The position numbers were made by a program, and so were the translations under genes. A stretch of DNA of 64,000 bases. Source: Flavimaribacter sediminis. GTDB lineage: Bacteria; Pseudomonadota; Alphaproteobacteria; Rhizobiales; Rhizobiaceae. The stretch covers positions 1,426,001 to 1,490,000 of the forward strand of contig NZ_JAICBX010000001.1 in the NCBI RefSeq assembly GCF_019492055.1, given 5' to 3'. Below are positions 63,035 through 64,000 of the stretch, in pieces. Under the pieces are notes generated by a model that did no database searches, had not been told where the DNA came from, and worked only from the letters and a program-made list of their open reading frames with translations. Numbering within the stretch: the first letter of the stretch is position 1; every line of letters starts with the position of its first letter.

Positions 63035-64000
63035 CAAGGGACAGGAACAGGCAGCTCGAAATACCAGAACTGTATCCGCAGAAAGGCGGGATGAGCCCAG
63101 TCGCGCGGTCGTGCTTGTACCGATTCAAAGAACGGGTGTATCCGACAATCCGCTGCGATCAAGCGAGTCTAAGCTAGCCGAGGCTGTCGGTCTTGCCGGA
63201 GCGATCGATATCGAGATTGTTCATTCGGCAATTTGCTGGCTCAACAACATCACGCCTGCAACCCTGTTTGGAAGCGGCAAGGTGGAGGAGCTGGCCGGCA
63301 TCGTTCAATCGATGGAAGCTGAGCTGGTGATTGTCGATCATGCGTTGACGCCGGTTCAGCAGCGCAATCTTGAGAAAGCGTGGAAAGCCAAGGTGATCGA
63401 CCGTACCGGTCTCATCCTGGAGATATTTGGCCAAAGAGCGTCCACGAGGGAAGGGGTGTTGCAGGTTCAGCTTGCTCATCTGAATTACCAGAAAGGGCGT
63501 TTGGTGCGGAGCTGGACCCATCTGGAGCGGCAACGCGGTAGCACCGGCTTTATTGGCGGGCCCGGCGAAACCCAGATCGAGGCGGACCGTCGGATACTTC
63601 AGGACAAGATCGTCAAGCTGGAGAAAGAACTTGAACAGGTGCGGCGCACACGCACGCTACACAGGTCAAAACGCAAAAAGGTGCCTCATCCGGTTGTTGC
63701 TCTTGTGGGCTATACAAACGCCGGAAAATCAACCTTGTTCAATACCCTGACCGGCGCTACTGTCCGAGCCAAAGACATGCTGTTCGCAACACTGGATCCA
63801 ACGCTTCGCCGGCTAACATTGCCGCACGGACGCATGGTCATCCTGTCGGATACTGTGGGGTTCATTTCAGATTTGCCGACGCATCTGGTCGCTGCTTTTC
63901 GCGCTACACTTGAAGAGGTGCTCGAAGCGGATCTGATCCTCCATGTTCGCGACATGTCGGATCCCGACAATGCGGCTCAAGCCGCTGATGTTACCCGTAT
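63024..64000 (+). CDS. hflX: GTPase HflX (partial, runs off the right edge)
   Basis: The ribosome-associated GTPase HflX, at least 325 codons seen. The N-terminal HflX domain includes [15 protein letters not shown] and the glycine-rich [19 protein letters not shown]. The G domain has the P-loop [12 protein letters not shown] and G3 DTVGF. The likely start is GTG at 63024, overlapping the end of hfq, because the frame upstream offers nothing better and the gene pair is normally this tight. The C-terminus lies beyond the window. Confidence 0.93.
   Translation, partial: MKPDKGQEQAARNTRTVSAERRDEPSRAVVLVPIQRTGVSDNPLRSSESKLAEAVGLAGAIDIEIVHSAICWLNNITPATLFGSGKVEELAGIVQSMEAELVIVDHALTPVQQRNLEKAWKAKVIDRTGLILEIFGQRASTREGVLQVQLAHLNYQKGRLVRSWTHLERQRGSTGFIGGPGETQIEADRRILQDKIVKLEKELEQVRRTRTLHRSKRKKVPHPVVALVGYTNAGKSTLFNTLTGATVRAKDMLFATLDPTLRRLTLPHGRMVILSDTVGFISDLPTHLVAAFRATLEEVLEADLILHVRDMSDPDNAAQAADVTR

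Overview
The window looks like a chromosomal segment of an alphaproteobacterium. The evidence is gene order. The blocks ppiD-trpD-trpC-moaC-moeA opposite tpiA-secG-pyrG, eno/ftsB/pdhA-pdhB-pdhC/lpdA/lipA/coq10-like, and cinA/ispDF/dusB-ntrB-ntrC-ntrY-ntrX-trkA-trkH-hfq-hflX are the conserved alphaproteobacterial backbone, and a fused ispDF and a lipoyl-bearing PDH E1-beta are typical of that class. I cannot name a genus. Both window edges cut a gene: a secreted autotransporter-like protein at the left (minus strand) and hflX at the right.

Layout. 0-8.1 kb: a compact phenylacetate catabolon (paaG, paaI, paaK, paaX, paaA, a DUF3291 gene, paaB, paaC, paaD, paaE). It activates phenylacetate to its CoA ester, epoxidises the ring and isomerises it to the oxepin. 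Ring cleavage (paaZ) and beta-oxidation (paaF/H/J) are not in the window. 8.2-17.4 kb: an accessory zone with a shortened allene-oxide-cyclase-like secreted protein, an SDR/carboxymuconolactone-decarboxylase pair with a divergent LysR regulator, a DUF2459 protein, an EamA exporter translationally coupled to a PurD-like ATP-grasp enzyme, a divergent berberine-bridge-type flavoenzyme, an IS5-type transposase remnant and a 46-bp tandem repeat array. 17.4-26.1 kb: housekeeping genes for molybdopterin, tryptophan, PpiD, TpiA, SecG and CTP synthase. 26.1-29.2 kb: a secreted beta-helix protein and a diheme cytochrome c with a divergent TetR regulator. 29.2-33.5 kb: a truncated glyoxalase-like gene, eno, a probably frameshifted AraC gene, an AT-rich gap, an EAL-domain gene and ftsB.

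33.6-46.4 kb holds two complete 2-oxoacid dehydrogenase complexes: pyruvate dehydrogenase (with hdeD-like and glsB-like membrane proteins woven in, then lipA, which makes the lipoyl cofactor) and branched-chain 2-oxoacid dehydrogenase (bkdA1-bkdA2-bkdB-lpdV). 46.4-50.4 kb: heme oxygenase plus bacteriophytochrome histidine kinase, and a degraded quinol-monooxygenase pseudogene. 50.4-64 kb: cinA, ispDF, then the nitrogen-regulatory ntrBC and ntrYX systems, potassium uptake trkA/trkH, hfq and hflX.

The main items for a second look are: DUF3291 inside the paa operon; two different operator types in the paa cluster; the eamA/PurD-like/flavoenzyme group; the repeat array at a likely synteny breakpoint; a palindromic motif shared between 8.17 and 32.07 kb with a compensatory base change; and several gene remnants (AraC frameshift, glyoxalase, monooxygenase, IS5).
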